A stretch of 64,000 nt of DNA from Nitrosospira sp. 56-18 (GCA_001899235.1 MKVR01000018.1:1-64000); one strand, 5' to 3'. Numbered from the stretch's first letter, positions 18,165-27,362 are shown. Notes: generated by a model not told the origin, from the letters alone. Numbers and translations are program-made.

Positions 18165-18992
18165 ATGAACCTGATTAAGGGAGACGATGGGCATCTGGCC
18201 AATGATGATATAGGTGAGTGGGCAAAAGAAAAGCATATGTACTTGTTGCGGTACCTTGAAATCTCGCAAGCGGCCAGAAGGCAATTTATAGGAGAACACC
18301 AAGGTGGGGCGGCTTATTTCGACCTCTTCTGCGCAACAGGAAAATCACGAATAAAAACAACAGGAGAGTGGATAGATGGCAGTGCTATAGCAGCTTGGAA
18401 AGCTAGCGTGCAAAGCAAAGCGCCTTTCTCTGGCGTGTATATATCGGATGTCGATGAAGAAAGCCTCGCTGCCTGCACTGCCCGGCTGAAAAAACTCGGC
18501 GCGCCAGTTTTCCCCATTCACGCATCCGCGACCGTAGCCGCGAAAAAGATGGCGTCAGCCGTAAATCCTTGTGGCCTTCATCTCGCATTTGTTGATCCAT
18601 ACAATCTCATATCGCTCGATTTTCGACTGATCAAAGCACTATCCGCACTGCGTCACATCGACCTTTTAATTCATTGCAGCGCCATGGATTTTCAACGAAA
18701 TCTCGATATGAATCTCATATCGGAAAATTCTGATTTCGATGCCTTGGCTCCTGGATGGCGAGAAAATGTCGACACAACGGGTTCACGGGGTAAGATCCGC
18801 GAAAACATATACGAATACTGGAAGCAAAAAGTAGCGGATTTGGGATTTTTTACTTCGACAGATCAGAAACTTGTTACCGGAATAAAAAACCAGCCGCTTT
18901 ATCGCCTGCTGGTCGCCAGTCGGTATCCATTGGCAAATGAGTTTTGGTCAGTTGCGGTAAATCCTCAGGGACAGGGTGAACTAGGATTCTAA
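18165..18992 (+). CDS. tcmP: three-Cys-motif partner protein TcmP
   Basis: 275 residues with a SAM-methyltransferase-like layout: YFDLFCATGKSRI (nucleotide loop region), VYISDVDEESLAACTARL, and LHLAFVDPYNLISLDFRLIKAL followed by IDLLIHCS. This order (aFvDPYgl, then idlliN-type strand) is that of TcmP, a family usually encoded next to a three-Cys-motif protein and common near defence genes. No three-Cys-motif partner is visible here. The reaction is unknown. The start has only a weak ribosome site. Confidence 0.75.
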   Translation: MNLIKGDDGHLANDDIGEWAKEKHMYLLRYLEISQAARRQFIGEHQGGAAYFDLFCATGKSRIKTTGEWIDGSAIAAWKASVQSKAPFSGVYISDVDEESLAACTARLKKLGAPVFPIHASATVAAKKMASAVNPCGLHLAFVDPYNLISLDFRLIKALSALRHIDLLIHCSAMDFQRNLDMNLISENSDFDALAPGWRENVDTTGSRGKIRENIYEYWKQKVADLGFFTSTDQKLVTGIKNQPLYRLLVASRYPLANEFWSVAVNPQGQGELGF

Positions 18993-19092
18993 CTGCGAAT
19001 CTGACAATTGCACCTGTCAAATCGGGTAACTGTCGGATGAAGTCGCGACTACTGCAAATCATTGGATTGTGGGCTGCTTTGGTGTGCGCACA

Positions 19093-19545
19093 TCAACCCG
19101 CTTCGCTATTTCCTGTTGTGTCTTTTTGTCTTTCCTTAAATACCTGGGACCAGTCCGCATTTTCTTTCGACATTGCGGATTCGGCTGTCGCTACCAACAG
19201 GTGAAACGCATTGTTTCCATCATAAGGGGCACTCTGGGTAAGATATAAATATTTTTCATGTTTCAAGGTTTCAGCTGTCGCCCGGTATTCAACCCAGTTT
19301 TCCTGAAATTTATACAGTGTGACCAAACCTGCAATTAGCGCTATGGCAACGCCCATTGCTCCCGTGAGGAGCTTGAGCATGTCACTGTCCCCGGCGATAT
19401 GGCTGACCAGAAACGGCAGGGTGACTGAAAAAAGAATCTCGAGAGCGCGCAGCCTTTTGTACCACATCTGATTCCATGAACTTTTGTCGTCATACCATTT
19501 GATCTGGTCATCGAGCCGTTCCTGAAGATATTCCTCTGAAGTCAT
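19093..19545 (-). CDS. DUF4231/SLATT-type two-TM protein
   Basis: 150 residues. The start YLQERLDDQIKWYDDKS, then WNQMWYKRLRALEI, matches DUF4231, which belongs to the SLATT group of two-helix membrane proteins predicted as pore-forming effectors in nucleotide-sensing conflict systems. Two hydrophobic segments are visible (ILFSVTLPFLVSHI; LTGAMGVAIALIAGLVTLY), then a helical cytoplasmic tail. A longer frame to 19662 overlaps the upstream gene; ATG at 19545 fits the family start. It lies 61 bases downstream of 19607-20347 on the same strand, so the two may be one operon. Confidence 0.75.
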   Translation of the reverse strand: MTSEEYLQERLDDQIKWYDDKSSWNQMWYKRLRALEILFSVTLPFLVSHIAGDSDMLKLLTGAMGVAIALIAGLVTLYKFQENWVEYRATAETLKHEKYLYLTQSAPYDGNNAFHLLVATAESAMSKENADWSQVFKERQKDTTGNSEAG

Positions 19546-19606
19546 CACATATCGCTCTATTGTTTTTCTAGAATTTTCTGCTGTGCCACGCGGTATTTCA
19601 TGAAAC

Positions 19607-20347
19607 CTAAAGTATCGGAATATCCTCCGCCACGCCTTCGAGATTGACTGTCTCATAGGCAAGTTCCGCTCCGGATGGATTGATCACCCGCCCCCTGCTG
19701 CGGATCTTGATCCCTATTGTTTGAAACGCCTGCCGCGCCTGGCCGCGGAGATGAACGGGCGGCAGGAGCAGCGCGAAATCGAGGCCGCCGGCATCGGCGT
19801 TGGGTTGAAGCGCCACGGAAACAAGCAAGCCGAGAATATTTTGTTCCTGGCCAATTTCTTCCCCGCGAAATACAAAATGCCCTTCCGGGCCCTGGTACTC
19901 GAAACGGGCATCCGCTGCTGCTTCCACCTCTTCTTCCCCCAGAGAATCGAGCGCGCGCGGATAATATTCGATCCGGGTAGCGCCGCCGTAATCGTCCAGG
20001 ATAAAACGATTGGGCTGGCGGCCGGGCCTGTCCAGATCCAGCTGCGCCGTCTTCGCATTTTGGGACGCGTGAACACGCACACCCTTCACCCCTTCGGGCA
20101 GTTCTTCCCAGGTGTAGATAGCCTGAATGGAAGAGACGATCTGAGGTGCTGGACCTGTGGGAGGATCGGCAACGAAATCGAAATCGTGGATTCCGTCGGG
20201 CGGCGGCTGGACAAAGACATGAGGCCGGAGCTTCGGATCGGTCCAGCCCCCGGTCGGGACGGTTCCCACGGCGGTGATGCGCAATTTCGGCGGGAAGCTT
20301 TCCAGGAGTGCAAGATGGATTTCGGTTATTTCGCGAATTTTCTCCAT
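19607..20347 (-). CDS. hypothetical protein, C-terminal domain shared with 3853-4251
   Basis: A 246-residue soluble protein with no signal peptide. The first half (LRITAVGTVPTGGWTDPKLRP, FDFVADPPTGPAPQ) is not recognised. The second half carries the same ordered motifs as the protein at 3853: FEYQ, FRGEEI, LGLLVSVAL, FALLLPPVHL, QTIGIKI, VNLEGVAEDIP. The ATG at 20347 follows GGGAG with six bases between. It is the first gene of a possible two-gene unit with the DUF4231/SLATT protein; sensor-effector pairing is a guess. Confidence 0.7.
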   Translation of the reverse strand: MEKIREITEIHLALLESFPPKLRITAVGTVPTGGWTDPKLRPHVFVQPPPDGIHDFDFVADPPTGPAPQIVSSIQAIYTWEELPEGVKGVRVHASQNAKTAQLDLDRPGRQPNRFILDDYGGATRIEYYPRALDSLGEEEVEAAADARFEYQGPEGHFVFRGEEIGQEQNILGLLVSVALQPNADAGGLDFALLLPPVHLRGQARQAFQTIGIKIRSRGRVINPSGAELAYETVNLEGVAEDIPIL

Positions 20348-20360
20348 GGCTTTCTCCCGC

Positions 20361-20400
20361 TGTTATTGGCTGCTATTGGCTGCTATTAACTGTTATTTAC
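20361..20400. repeat. four tandem 10-bp units upstream of 19607-20347
   Basis: TGTTATTGGC, TGCTATTGGC, TGCTATTAAC, TGTTATTTAC: four consecutive decamers of pattern TGYTATTNNC, starting 13 bases upstream of the ATG. The spacing equals about one helical turn, and the position is the 5' leader or promoter of the gene. Confidence 0.6.
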
Positions 20401-20631
20401 CGCTTGTACCGTGCCGTTCCGTTCAAAATCCGGACTCCGCATTGCGGAGGAGATTTCTCTTCCCCCGGAGCAAATATCAGGAAATGCGTACCAACGCTGC
20501 GCTTGACTCCGCTATCCTTGACCCGCATCCATCTGATTTATAGTTCAGCGAATCGAAAAAGCAAATGGAAGCGAAAAGATGATGCAGGCTTCCGGTTTCG
20601 CCGTCATCTGCCACATGGCGTTGATGCATTG

Positions 20632-21750
20632 CTAAAGAAGGCGATGGCGAAACAGCCAGGCCGCCAGCGGCAGAGTGATCGCCGAAATGATCAGCAGGGG
20701 AATCAGGTCGTGGATGACCGTAAGCAGCCCCACTCCCTCCAGATAGACGCGCTGCACCAGGTCGATGGCAAAGCGCAGCGGATTGATCAGGGTGGCGATC
20801 TGCAGGAATTCAGGCATGTTGCGAACCGGGGTGGCCAGTCCCGAGAGCAGGATCAGTGGCATGATCAGCATGAAAGTGTACAGCATGGCCTGCTGCATGT
20901 TTGCCGAAACCGCCGAGATCGACAGCCCCAGCCCCACGCTGGCCACGGTAAACAGGGTCAGCCCGGTATAGAGCGTGACGAGCGACCCTGCCATGGGTAT
21001 CCTGAACCAGAATAGCGCGACCATCATGACGATGGTCGATTGCGTCAGGCCGATCATGATGGATGGGATGGCTTTGCCTATCATCACTTCCATCGGAGAA
21101 AACGGCGTCACCAGCAGTTGATCGAAAGTGCCGTTTTCGCGTTCGCGCGCGACCGACAAGGCAGACAGCATCAGCGTCTGGATCATGCTGAGCGAGGCGA
21201 TCAACCCGGGCAGCAGGTTCCAGCGGGTTTCGAGGTTGGGATTGTACCAGGCGCGCGATTCGACGGTGATCTGCGGCAAGGGCGGCGCCGCGCCGCTCTG
21301 CAGCGTGGCGTTATACCCTTCGATGATGCCGCCGATATAGGCCGCGGCGGATCCCGCGGTATTGGAGTTGCGCGCATCCAGGATCAGTTGTACCGGCGCC
21401 ATCCCGCCTTCATTCAATTGCTGCTCGAATCGCTGCCCGATCTGGACCACGACCAGGGCCTTTCCCGCATCGATCACATCCGCAATCTCCTTCTGGGTCC
21501 GCAGGGTGGCGGCGCGATGGAACACCCCGCTTCCATCCAGGCGGGCTACGAGCTCGGCCGCATGGATTCCCCCGCTCTGGTCCAGCAGGGCATAGGGCAC
21601 GTTCGTCAGGTCGTAAGTCGCGGCATAACCGAACAGGAAGCTTTCGACCAGGGAGGGAACGATGAGGATTACCCGATTGGCCGGATCCTTGAAGATGGCG
21701 AGCAGTTCTTTACGGCACAGGCTGGCAATGCGGCGCAGGAAATCGAGCAC
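20632..21750 (-). CDS. ABC-2 type transporter permease (YhhJ-like), second permease
   Basis: A 372-residue permease: N-terminal helix (ANRVILIVPSLVESFLFG), a large periplasmic domain, then five helices ending in LPLAAWLFRHRLL, with the ABC-2 signature RERENGTFDQLLVTPFSPMEVM. This is the usual YhhJ/YbhR layout. GTG at 21750, five bases after the upstream stop, starts close to where the family begins (VLDFLRRIASLCRKEL); an ATG at 21819 would force a long overlap. It is the last gene of the exporter operon. Confidence 0.85.
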   Translation of the reverse strand: MLDFLRRIASLCRKELLAIFKDPANRVILIVPSLVESFLFGYAATYDLTNVPYALLDQSGGIHAAELVARLDGSGVFHRAATLRTQKEIADVIDAGKALVVVQIGQRFEQQLNEGGMAPVQLILDARNSNTAGSAAAYIGGIIEGYNATLQSGAAPPLPQITVESRAWYNPNLETRWNLLPGLIASLSMIQTLMLSALSVARERENGTFDQLLVTPFSPMEVMIGKAIPSIMIGLTQSTIVMMVALFWFRIPMAGSLVTLYTGLTLFTVASVGLGLSISAVSANMQQAMLYTFMLIMPLILLSGLATPVRNMPEFLQIATLINPLRFAIDLVQRVYLEGVGLLTVIHDLIPLLIISAITLPLAAWLFRHRLL

Positions 21751-21754
21751 GGCG

Positions 21755-23065
21755 TCAATCCAGTCTCTTGCGCGTGACCAGGCGCGCCAGCGCAAGCAAC
21801 GATATGGCGTACGTGGCAAGAATGGCGCAATTCTTGAAGATCAGCGGCCAGACATTGCCTGCCAGATACAGTGTCCTGATCAATTCCATGAAATAGGTCG
21901 CGGGGAGCGCTTTGCCGATCCACTGGATGACCACCGGGACGTTGCGCAGATCGAACATGAATCCGGATAGCATCAGCGCCGGCATGAAGCTGGACAGCAG
22001 CGCGACCTGGCTTGCGAGGAACTGGTTGCGGGTCACTGACGAAATCAGCAAGCCTATTCCCAGCGCCACCAGCAGGTAAAGCATCGAACTGCCCAGCAGA
22101 ATCAGAAGCGACCCGTACATCGGCACCTCAAACAGGAACTGCGCAGCCACCAGACACATCCCCAGGCCGAGCATGCCCATCAGAAAGTACGGAATGATCT
22201 TCGCCAGCAGGATTTCATTGGGCCGCACCGGCGAAACGAACAAGGCTTCCAGCGTGCCGCGCTCCCACTCGCGCGCCATGACCATCGCTGTCAGGAAGGC
22301 GCCCACCAGCGTCATGATCAGCACGATCAGCCCCGGCACGAGGTACCAGGTGCTGGTGTTGGCCGCATTGAACCACATGCGCTCCACCGGCACGACCATC
22401 CCGGTGCGGGAAGCCGCCGCTGCGGCCGGCTCCGCCATTCGCCCCCTTTCGGCCTGGCGCTGCGTCCATTGGCTTAGCGCGAGGTTGAGATAACTGCGGA
22501 TGATGAGCGCCCGGCTGGCCTCGGTTCCATGCACCAGCACCTGGAGGCGCGCATCGCCAGCAGCCAGGTTGCGGGAAAAATCGCTCGGCACGCGCACGAT
22601 GGCGTCCACTTTGCGTTCCAGCATCAGGCGCTCGGTATCGTGCATGGAAATCACCACCACTGGCGAGATATAAGGGGAAAGCTCAAGACCCGCGATGACG
22701 TCCACTGCCATGGGCGAGGGATCTTCCAGCACAACCGCTACCGGCGCGTTCCTGACATCGAGGGAGAGGCCGAAGCCAAAAATAAGGATCAGCACGAGAG
22801 GCAGGCCGATACCAATGGCAAGGCTGCCGGGGTCGCGCAGCAACTGGCGGATCTCCTTGCGGGTGAGTGAAGCCAGGCGCGGCCAGAATCCCGCCAATCC
22901 TCCCGGCCCTCCTGTCCCTCGCGATCCTCCCGCCCCTCCCTCCCGTTTCCGGCTTGCCGATTCCGGCGGGTTGCCGGGCGGCTTTGGCAAAGACAACGCT
23001 CCATTGGACTTGTCATCGGGCTTGCTGCCGGGCCTGCCATCGAGTTTGCTATCGGACTTGTTCAC
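21755..23065 (-). CDS. ABC-2 type transporter permease (YhhJ-like), first permease
   Basis: 436 residues. A Gly/Pro/Lys-rich cytoplasmic lead of about 55 residues precedes RLASLTRKEIRQLLRDPGSL, the first helix (GIGLPLVLILIFGFGLSL), a periplasmic domain, and five C-terminal helices with REWERGTLEALFVSPVRPNE. GTG at 23065 overlaps the ATPase stop (GTGA), giving coupling. The same frame stays open to 23692, but that part is antisense or out-of-frame within the ATPase gene. It pairs with the next gene as the two halves of the membrane channel. Confidence 0.85.
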   Translation of the reverse strand: MNKSDSKLDGRPGSKPDDKSNGALSLPKPPGNPPESASRKREGGAGGSRGTGGPGGLAGFWPRLASLTRKEIRQLLRDPGSLAIGIGLPLVLILIFGFGLSLDVRNAPVAVVLEDPSPMAVDVIAGLELSPYISPVVVISMHDTERLMLERKVDAIVRVPSDFSRNLAAGDARLQVLVHGTEASRALIIRSYLNLALSQWTQRQAERGRMAEPAAAAASRTGMVVPVERMWFNAANTSTWYLVPGLIVLIMTLVGAFLTAMVMAREWERGTLEALFVSPVRPNEILLAKIIPYFLMGMLGLGMCLVAAQFLFEVPMYGSLLILLGSSMLYLLVALGIGLLISSVTRNQFLASQVALLSSFMPALMLSGFMFDLRNVPVVIQWIGKALPATYFMELIRTLYLAGNVWPLIFKNCAILATYAISLLALARLVTRKRLD

Positions 23066-24936
23066 CGGACCGCTTCCCTTCGGGGAGTTTCGGCAGGGGT
23101 GCGCCGTGCCCGCTCGACAATGCCGATAAAAGCTTCTTCCATGTCCAGATGGTTGCCTTCTCCTCCCGCCTGCACCCTGACTTCTCGCGGCGTACCCAGT
23201 GCCAGCAGCTTCCCCGCATCCTGGATGACGATGCGGTCGCAATACTCGGCTTCTTCCATGAAATGGGTCGTGATGACGATCGTCGTGCCCACTTCCGACA
23301 GCGCCGTGATGCGCCGCCAGAATTCCCGGCGTTTCATCGGGTCGGTGCCGCTGGTGGGCTCGTCGAGGAAAAGGATCTCGGGCTCGTGCAGCAAGCCCAC
23401 AGCCATTGCCAGCCGCTGCTTGAAGCCGCCGGGCAACTGTCCGCTCGGAGATTTTTCTCTGCCCTGGAGATCGAATTGCTGCATCACGATGGCGATGCGT
23501 TCGCGCAGCCGCGAGCCATGCAACCCGTAGGCGCTGCCGAAGAACTCCAGGTTTTCCATCACGGAGAGATCGCTGTAGAGGGAAAACCTTTGTGAAACAT
23601 AACCTATCTTGCGCCGTGCTGCGGCCCGCGCGCGCAGCAGATTGACGCCAGCCACCTGGAGAAAGCCGCCGCTTGCCGGCAGCAAGCCGCAAAGCATGCG
23701 GAATGTGGTGGTCTTGCCCGCTCCGTTTGGCCCCAGCAGGCCGAAGATTTCTCCCCGCCGCACCGAGAAGGAGACGTGGTCGACCGCGGTGAAATCCCCG
23801 AACCTGCGCACCAGGTCACGCACTTCTATGACGACTTCATCCACTTTTTCCCTGCCTTCGGGTTCATCTTCCGCGGCCATCCGCTCCGGCCCTGCCGTTC
23901 CTTGCGTCCCTTTCACCCTTTCCATTTTTTCGGTTCTTTCCCTGGTTCCGGATTCCGCGTGCGCAGCAGGCCGGTCCATGTCCTGCTGCTTGCGCAGCAA
24001 CACCATGAATCCATCTTCCAGCCGCGCTTCCACCTCCGTTACCGGCGTGCTTTCCAGCAAAGCATCCAGATGCCGCTGATCCGCCGCGGGCTGCCGCACA
24101 AAATGGACCACCCCTCCATGCGGCACCGCATCGATAATACTTCTGGCATCATCGAACAGGCGCGATTGCAGGATGCGCGGCGGCTGGCCCGGCGGTGGCA
24201 CCGCATCGAAGCACAGGCCCCGTGCGCGCTGGCGAATTTCCTCCGGCGTGCCTTCCGCCAGCACCTTGCCCTCGTGTAGCACGAAGACGTGGGCGCAATG
24301 CTCCGCTTCCCCCAGGAAAGCAGTCGTAACCAGAACGGTTAAATGCTCTTCGTCGATCATTTGCTGGACGATATCCCACAACTCGCGGCGCGATAACGGA
24401 TCGACCCCCACTGTGGGCTCATCCAGCAGCAACAGTTCCGGTGAGCGCACCAGGGTGCAGGCCAGCCCCAGCTTCTGCTTCATGCCGCCGGACAATTTAC
24501 CTGCGGGGCGGCGGGTAAAGGAGGCCAGGCCCGTCATCTGGAGCAACCGGGCGTAACGTGCAGCACGCGCGCTGGCAGGCACGCCATGCAGATCGGCATA
24601 AAGATCGAGGTTCTCCTGTACGCTGAGATCTTCATAGAGGCCGAAGCGTTGCGGCATGTATCCGATCCTGTCCTGGATGGTTTGCGGGTCGAGCGCGACA
24701 TCGATACCCAGGACCTCGAGCTGGCCTTCATCGACTTTCAGCAATCCGGCTGTCATTCGCAGCAGTGTCGTCTTTCCCGCTCCATCCGGGCCCACCAGGG
24801 CGGTTAGCGTGCCGGAAGACAAGCGCAGCGAGACATCCGTTACCGCATGGATGATTTTCCCGGTTTCCTTCGCCAAAAAACGCTTGTGAACAGCGCTGGC
24901 GACGAGCGCCGCCGCTTCGTTCATCGTTTCACCCAT
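23062..24936 (-). CDS. ABC transporter ATP-binding protein with two ATPase domains
   Basis: 624 residues with two full ABC domains. The first has GPDGAGKTTLLR, signature KLSGGMKQK and LLLLDEPTVGVD; the second has GPNGAGKTTTFR, signature QLPGGFKQR and ILFLDEPTSGTD. A linker rich in charged residues joins them at about 320-370. This tandem form with YhiI/YhhJ partners is known from drug or envelope-compound exporters such as RbbA/YhiH systems. ATG at 24936 overlaps the previous stop by 8 bases; an ATG at 24924 is also possible. Substrate unknown. Confidence 0.88.
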   Translation of the reverse strand: MGETMNEAAALVASAVHKRFLAKETGKIIHAVTDVSLRLSSGTLTALVGPDGAGKTTLLRMTAGLLKVDEGQLEVLGIDVALDPQTIQDRIGYMPQRFGLYEDLSVQENLDLYADLHGVPASARAARYARLLQMTGLASFTRRPAGKLSGGMKQKLGLACTLVRSPELLLLDEPTVGVDPLSRRELWDIVQQMIDEEHLTVLVTTAFLGEAEHCAHVFVLHEGKVLAEGTPEEIRQRARGLCFDAVPPPGQPPRILQSRLFDDARSIIDAVPHGGVVHFVRQPAADQRHLDALLESTPVTEVEARLEDGFMVLLRKQQDMDRPAAHAESGTRERTEKMERVKGTQGTAGPERMAAEDEPEGREKVDEVVIEVRDLVRRFGDFTAVDHVSFSVRRGEIFGLLGPNGAGKTTTFRMLCGLLPASGGFLQVAGVNLLRARAAARRKIGYVSQRFSLYSDLSVMENLEFFGSAYGLHGSRLRERIAIVMQQFDLQGREKSPSGQLPGGFKQRLAMAVGLLHEPEILFLDEPTSGTDPMKRREFWRRITALSEVGTTIVITTHFMEEAEYCDRIVIQDAGKLLALGTPREVRVQAGGEGNHLDMEEAFIGIVERARRTPAETPRREAVR

Positions 24937-26011
24937 CGCCCGGAGGCTGCCGTGAACCGGCGTTATCCTTCAGGGAAATATACACGGTGGCGGGCATGCC
25001 CAGGCGAAGCCGGTTGGCCGCGTCCTCGACGAAGATGCGGACTTCATACACCAGGCTGGTGCGCAGCTCCTCGGTCTGCACGGTTTTGGGGGTGAATTCG
25101 GCCATGGAGGAAATAAATCCCACCCACCCCGCTATGGATTCGCCTGGGTGGCTGTCAGTCGTGACGCGCGCGCTCATGCCCGGCTTGATGCGCCCCAGAT
25201 CGACCTCGGACACGTAAGCGCGCACCCATTTCGGGTCCGTTATCGCCAGGGCGTAGACCGCCCGTTGCGGGGAAGCCATATCTCCGGGTTCGAGCAGGCG
25301 CGAGCGCACCACGGCATCGATCGGCGCCTTCAACTCGTAAAGGCTGAGCTGGTGCCTGAGAAGGGCAAGATCCGACTGGGACACCAGCAATTGCGCCTCG
25401 GCCTGGGCGATATCCTCCTGGCGGGGGCCGATGAGCGCCAGTTGCAGCGCTTTTTTCTGGTTCTCCAGTTGCGCCAGGGCCGCCCGTTTCCGCGAGCGGG
25501 CGTTATCCAGATCCTGCCGGCTGACCGCCTCGCCCGATTCCTGCTCGATATTCTGCAGACGCTCGAACTGTTGCGAAGCAAAATCCGCATCCGCCTGCGC
25601 GGCAGCCACCTGGGCCCGCGCCTGGGCCACCTCTTCCGGCCGCGTACCGTTTTTCAGCCGCAGCAAGGCCTGCTCCTGCACCTCGATTTGCGCCACCGCC
25701 TGGGCAATCTGCAGCGTCAAAGTGCGGGTGTCCAGGGTTGCCAGCACCTGCCCGGCCCTTACCCGGTCGCCTTCCTGGACACGCATTTCCGCTACCCGCT
25801 CGCTGCCGTTGAAAGCCAGCGAAACCTGGCGGATATCGACATTGCCATACAGCACCAGCGTATCCGCGTCTTTCCGCTCCTGAGTGAAATACCACCCTGC
25901 CAGCAGGGCGGCCGCGATTGCGAATCCCGCAACGGCCAGGATAAGCCGTTTATTCCGGGGCGGCTGAACCGTCGCATCGGGTGAAGCGGTATCCTTGTCC
26001 GCCGGCATCAT
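24929..26011 (-). CDS. HlyD/YhiI-family membrane fusion protein
   Basis: 360 residues: a short cytoplasmic start, one membrane anchor (LILAVAGFAIAAALLAGWYF), a barrel/lipoyl half (VAEMRVQEGDRVRAGQVLATLD), a long coiled-coil hairpin (about 90-215), a second lipoyl half (LYELKAPIDAVVRSRLLEPG) and a beta-barrel tail (LRLGMPATVYISL). It bridges the inner-membrane ABC complex to the periplasm or an outer-membrane channel. The gene lies 29 bases after 26041-26460 and overlaps the ATPase start. No TolC-like gene is seen in the window. Confidence 0.9.
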   Translation of the reverse strand: MMPADKDTASPDATVQPPRNKRLILAVAGFAIAAALLAGWYFTQERKDADTLVLYGNVDIRQVSLAFNGSERVAEMRVQEGDRVRAGQVLATLDTRTLTLQIAQAVAQIEVQEQALLRLKNGTRPEEVAQARAQVAAAQADADFASQQFERLQNIEQESGEAVSRQDLDNARSRKRAALAQLENQKKALQLALIGPRQEDIAQAEAQLLVSQSDLALLRHQLSLYELKAPIDAVVRSRLLEPGDMASPQRAVYALAITDPKWVRAYVSEVDLGRIKPGMSARVTTDSHPGESIAGWVGFISSMAEFTPKTVQTEELRTSLVYEVRIFVEDAANRLRLGMPATVYISLKDNAGSRQPPGDG

Positions 26012-26040
26012 CGGGCAGCATCGAAACGATTAGTCATCCA

Positions 26041-26460
26041 TCAGTCATCCGAACCGGCGGAAGAGAAGATTGCCGCCGCCGCATCCTCCAGCGATACTAC
26101 CGCAACCGGAAGCGCGGCGACATTGCCGGAAGTGATCGCCCCGGCGAAGAGAATCAGCGCGGATGCCAGATCCAGCGCCTGCTTGAAAACAGCGATACGT
26201 CCGATCGCCGTTTTTGCGTGTTTCACGCTGGATTGGAGGCGTGCCAGGGCAGGCTCGCTATCGGCCAGGACCAGGCCTATCGCCGCGGTATACATGGCGG
26301 ATGCGCTGTTCAGAAGCGCGATTTCCCGCTCATCCAGTTCATCCCATTCACGCCGTGTAAGGCTTCCCTGATGCCCTACGCGCCATTCCCCCAATGCCAC
26401 CGCGGTATCGCGAAGCAGGTTGCCCAGCTCGAAAGCCTCATCCGCACTCAGAGGTTCCAT
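26041..26460 (-). CDS. hypothetical protein of the exporter operon
   Basis: 139 residues, no signal peptide, mostly helical. A hydrophobic C-terminal stretch (LDLASALILFAGAITSGNVAALPVAVVSL, given here only by its ends at about residues 95-125) might be membrane-associated. No family is recognised. It lies 23 bases after the lipoprotein gene and 29 bases before the HlyD gene, so it is most likely an operon member. Confidence 0.65.
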   Translation of the reverse strand: MEPLSADEAFELGNLLRDTAVALGEWRVGHQGSLTRREWDELDEREIALLNSASAMYTAAIGLVLADSEPALARLQSSVKHAKTAIGRIAVFKQALDLASALILFAGAITSGNVAALPVAVVSLEDAAAAIFSSAGSDD

Positions 26461-26483
26461 GATACTTTTCCTCCTTTTCCTTT

Positions 26484-27362
26484 TTACCGGGAAACATCGA
26501 GCAGGGTTTTATAGGCAGTTCGAAGCGTATTTATGTGGGACTTGAACTGCGGTCCGGTTTCGCCGTGGCCAATGGCGCCGATAGCGTTCCTGTGGTCGTA
26601 CAGGTACTGGTGCCCAGCGGCAATGCCTGACAAGACATTATCATAAGCCCGGGCGCTCCGGATACGGCCATCGGCACGGCTCAATGCTTCCGCCCGAACC
26701 TCCTTCGCCAACGCCATCGCAACCGGCTCCGGGGGATTGTCCGGGGCGAGCATTATGTTGTCATAATAACGCGCGATCAGGGCCGATTCCACCTGCAGGT
26801 CAGCCACGATGCCGTTTTCCACGATTCTGCGTGCTGCCCTGATCACATCCTGAAGCGGCTCATTGCTCCTGCCGATCAACTTCTTCATCTCGTGCTCCCG
26901 GTACCAGACAGTGGCGGAACGGGCAAACAGGGTGGAGAGCGCACCCACGGCCTGTTTTTCATTCGCGTCGAGCATCGACGCCTTGTTGAGGCTGGCGCTG
27001 ACATCGACGAGCGATTTGTCGAAAACCCTCATGTCGCCTGAAGCCAGCGCGTCGAGGCCATGCATGTAATTCGCCAGGGTTTGCTGAAGTAAATCCAGGC
27101 TGGCGTGCTGTGCCTCGCGGCGCGCCTTCATCGACTCCAGGTCGGGGTAAAATTTCGCAGGCTGGTATTGCTTGCGCCGCTCGGGCGCTTCGACATAATC
27201 TCTCGTGATTCCATCGAAGCCTGCGGCATTCCCCGAAAGCGAAGCGAATTTCCTCACCTCGGTGAAGCTGGCGCATCCCGATATTGCGGTGGCAAGGAGC
27301 AGATGCGCCAGAAAGCGCGCCCACCAGCGAAACCTTCTCGCATTATTTGTACTGTAACTCAT
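26484..27362 (-). CDS. predicted lipoprotein, first gene of the exporter operon
   Basis: About 292 residues starting MSYSTNNARRFRWWARF with a hydrophobic stretch and lipobox AISGC, so secreted and lipid-anchored. The mature part is mostly helical (DLLQQTLANYMHGLDALASG, VDVSASLNKASML) and lacks a recognised domain. Upstream in-frame starts at 27380 and 27425 exist; none has a strong ribosome site, and 27362 gives a normal signal length. Position suggests an envelope role tied to the exporter. Confidence 0.7.
   Translation of the reverse strand: MSYSTNNARRFRWWARFLAHLLLATAISGCASFTEVRKFASLSGNAAGFDGITRDYVEAPERRKQYQPAKFYPDLESMKARREAQHASLDLLQQTLANYMHGLDALASGDMRVFDKSLVDVSASLNKASMLDANEKQAVGALSTLFARSATVWYREHEMKKLIGRSNEPLQDVIRAARRIVENGIVADLQVESALIARYYDNIMLAPDNPPEPVAMALAKEVRAEALSRADGRIRSARAYDNVLSGIAAGHQYLYDHRNAIGAIGHGETGPQFKSHINTLRTAYKTLLDVSR

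Noticed and set aside
20308-21777. long plus-strand frames at 20308-21015 and 21040-21777
   Set aside because: Antisense to the second permease gene, no domain content.
23066-23692. N-terminal extension of the first permease frame
   Set aside because: Lies within the ATPase gene in another frame; the GTG at 23065 overlaps the ATPase stop and fits the family start.
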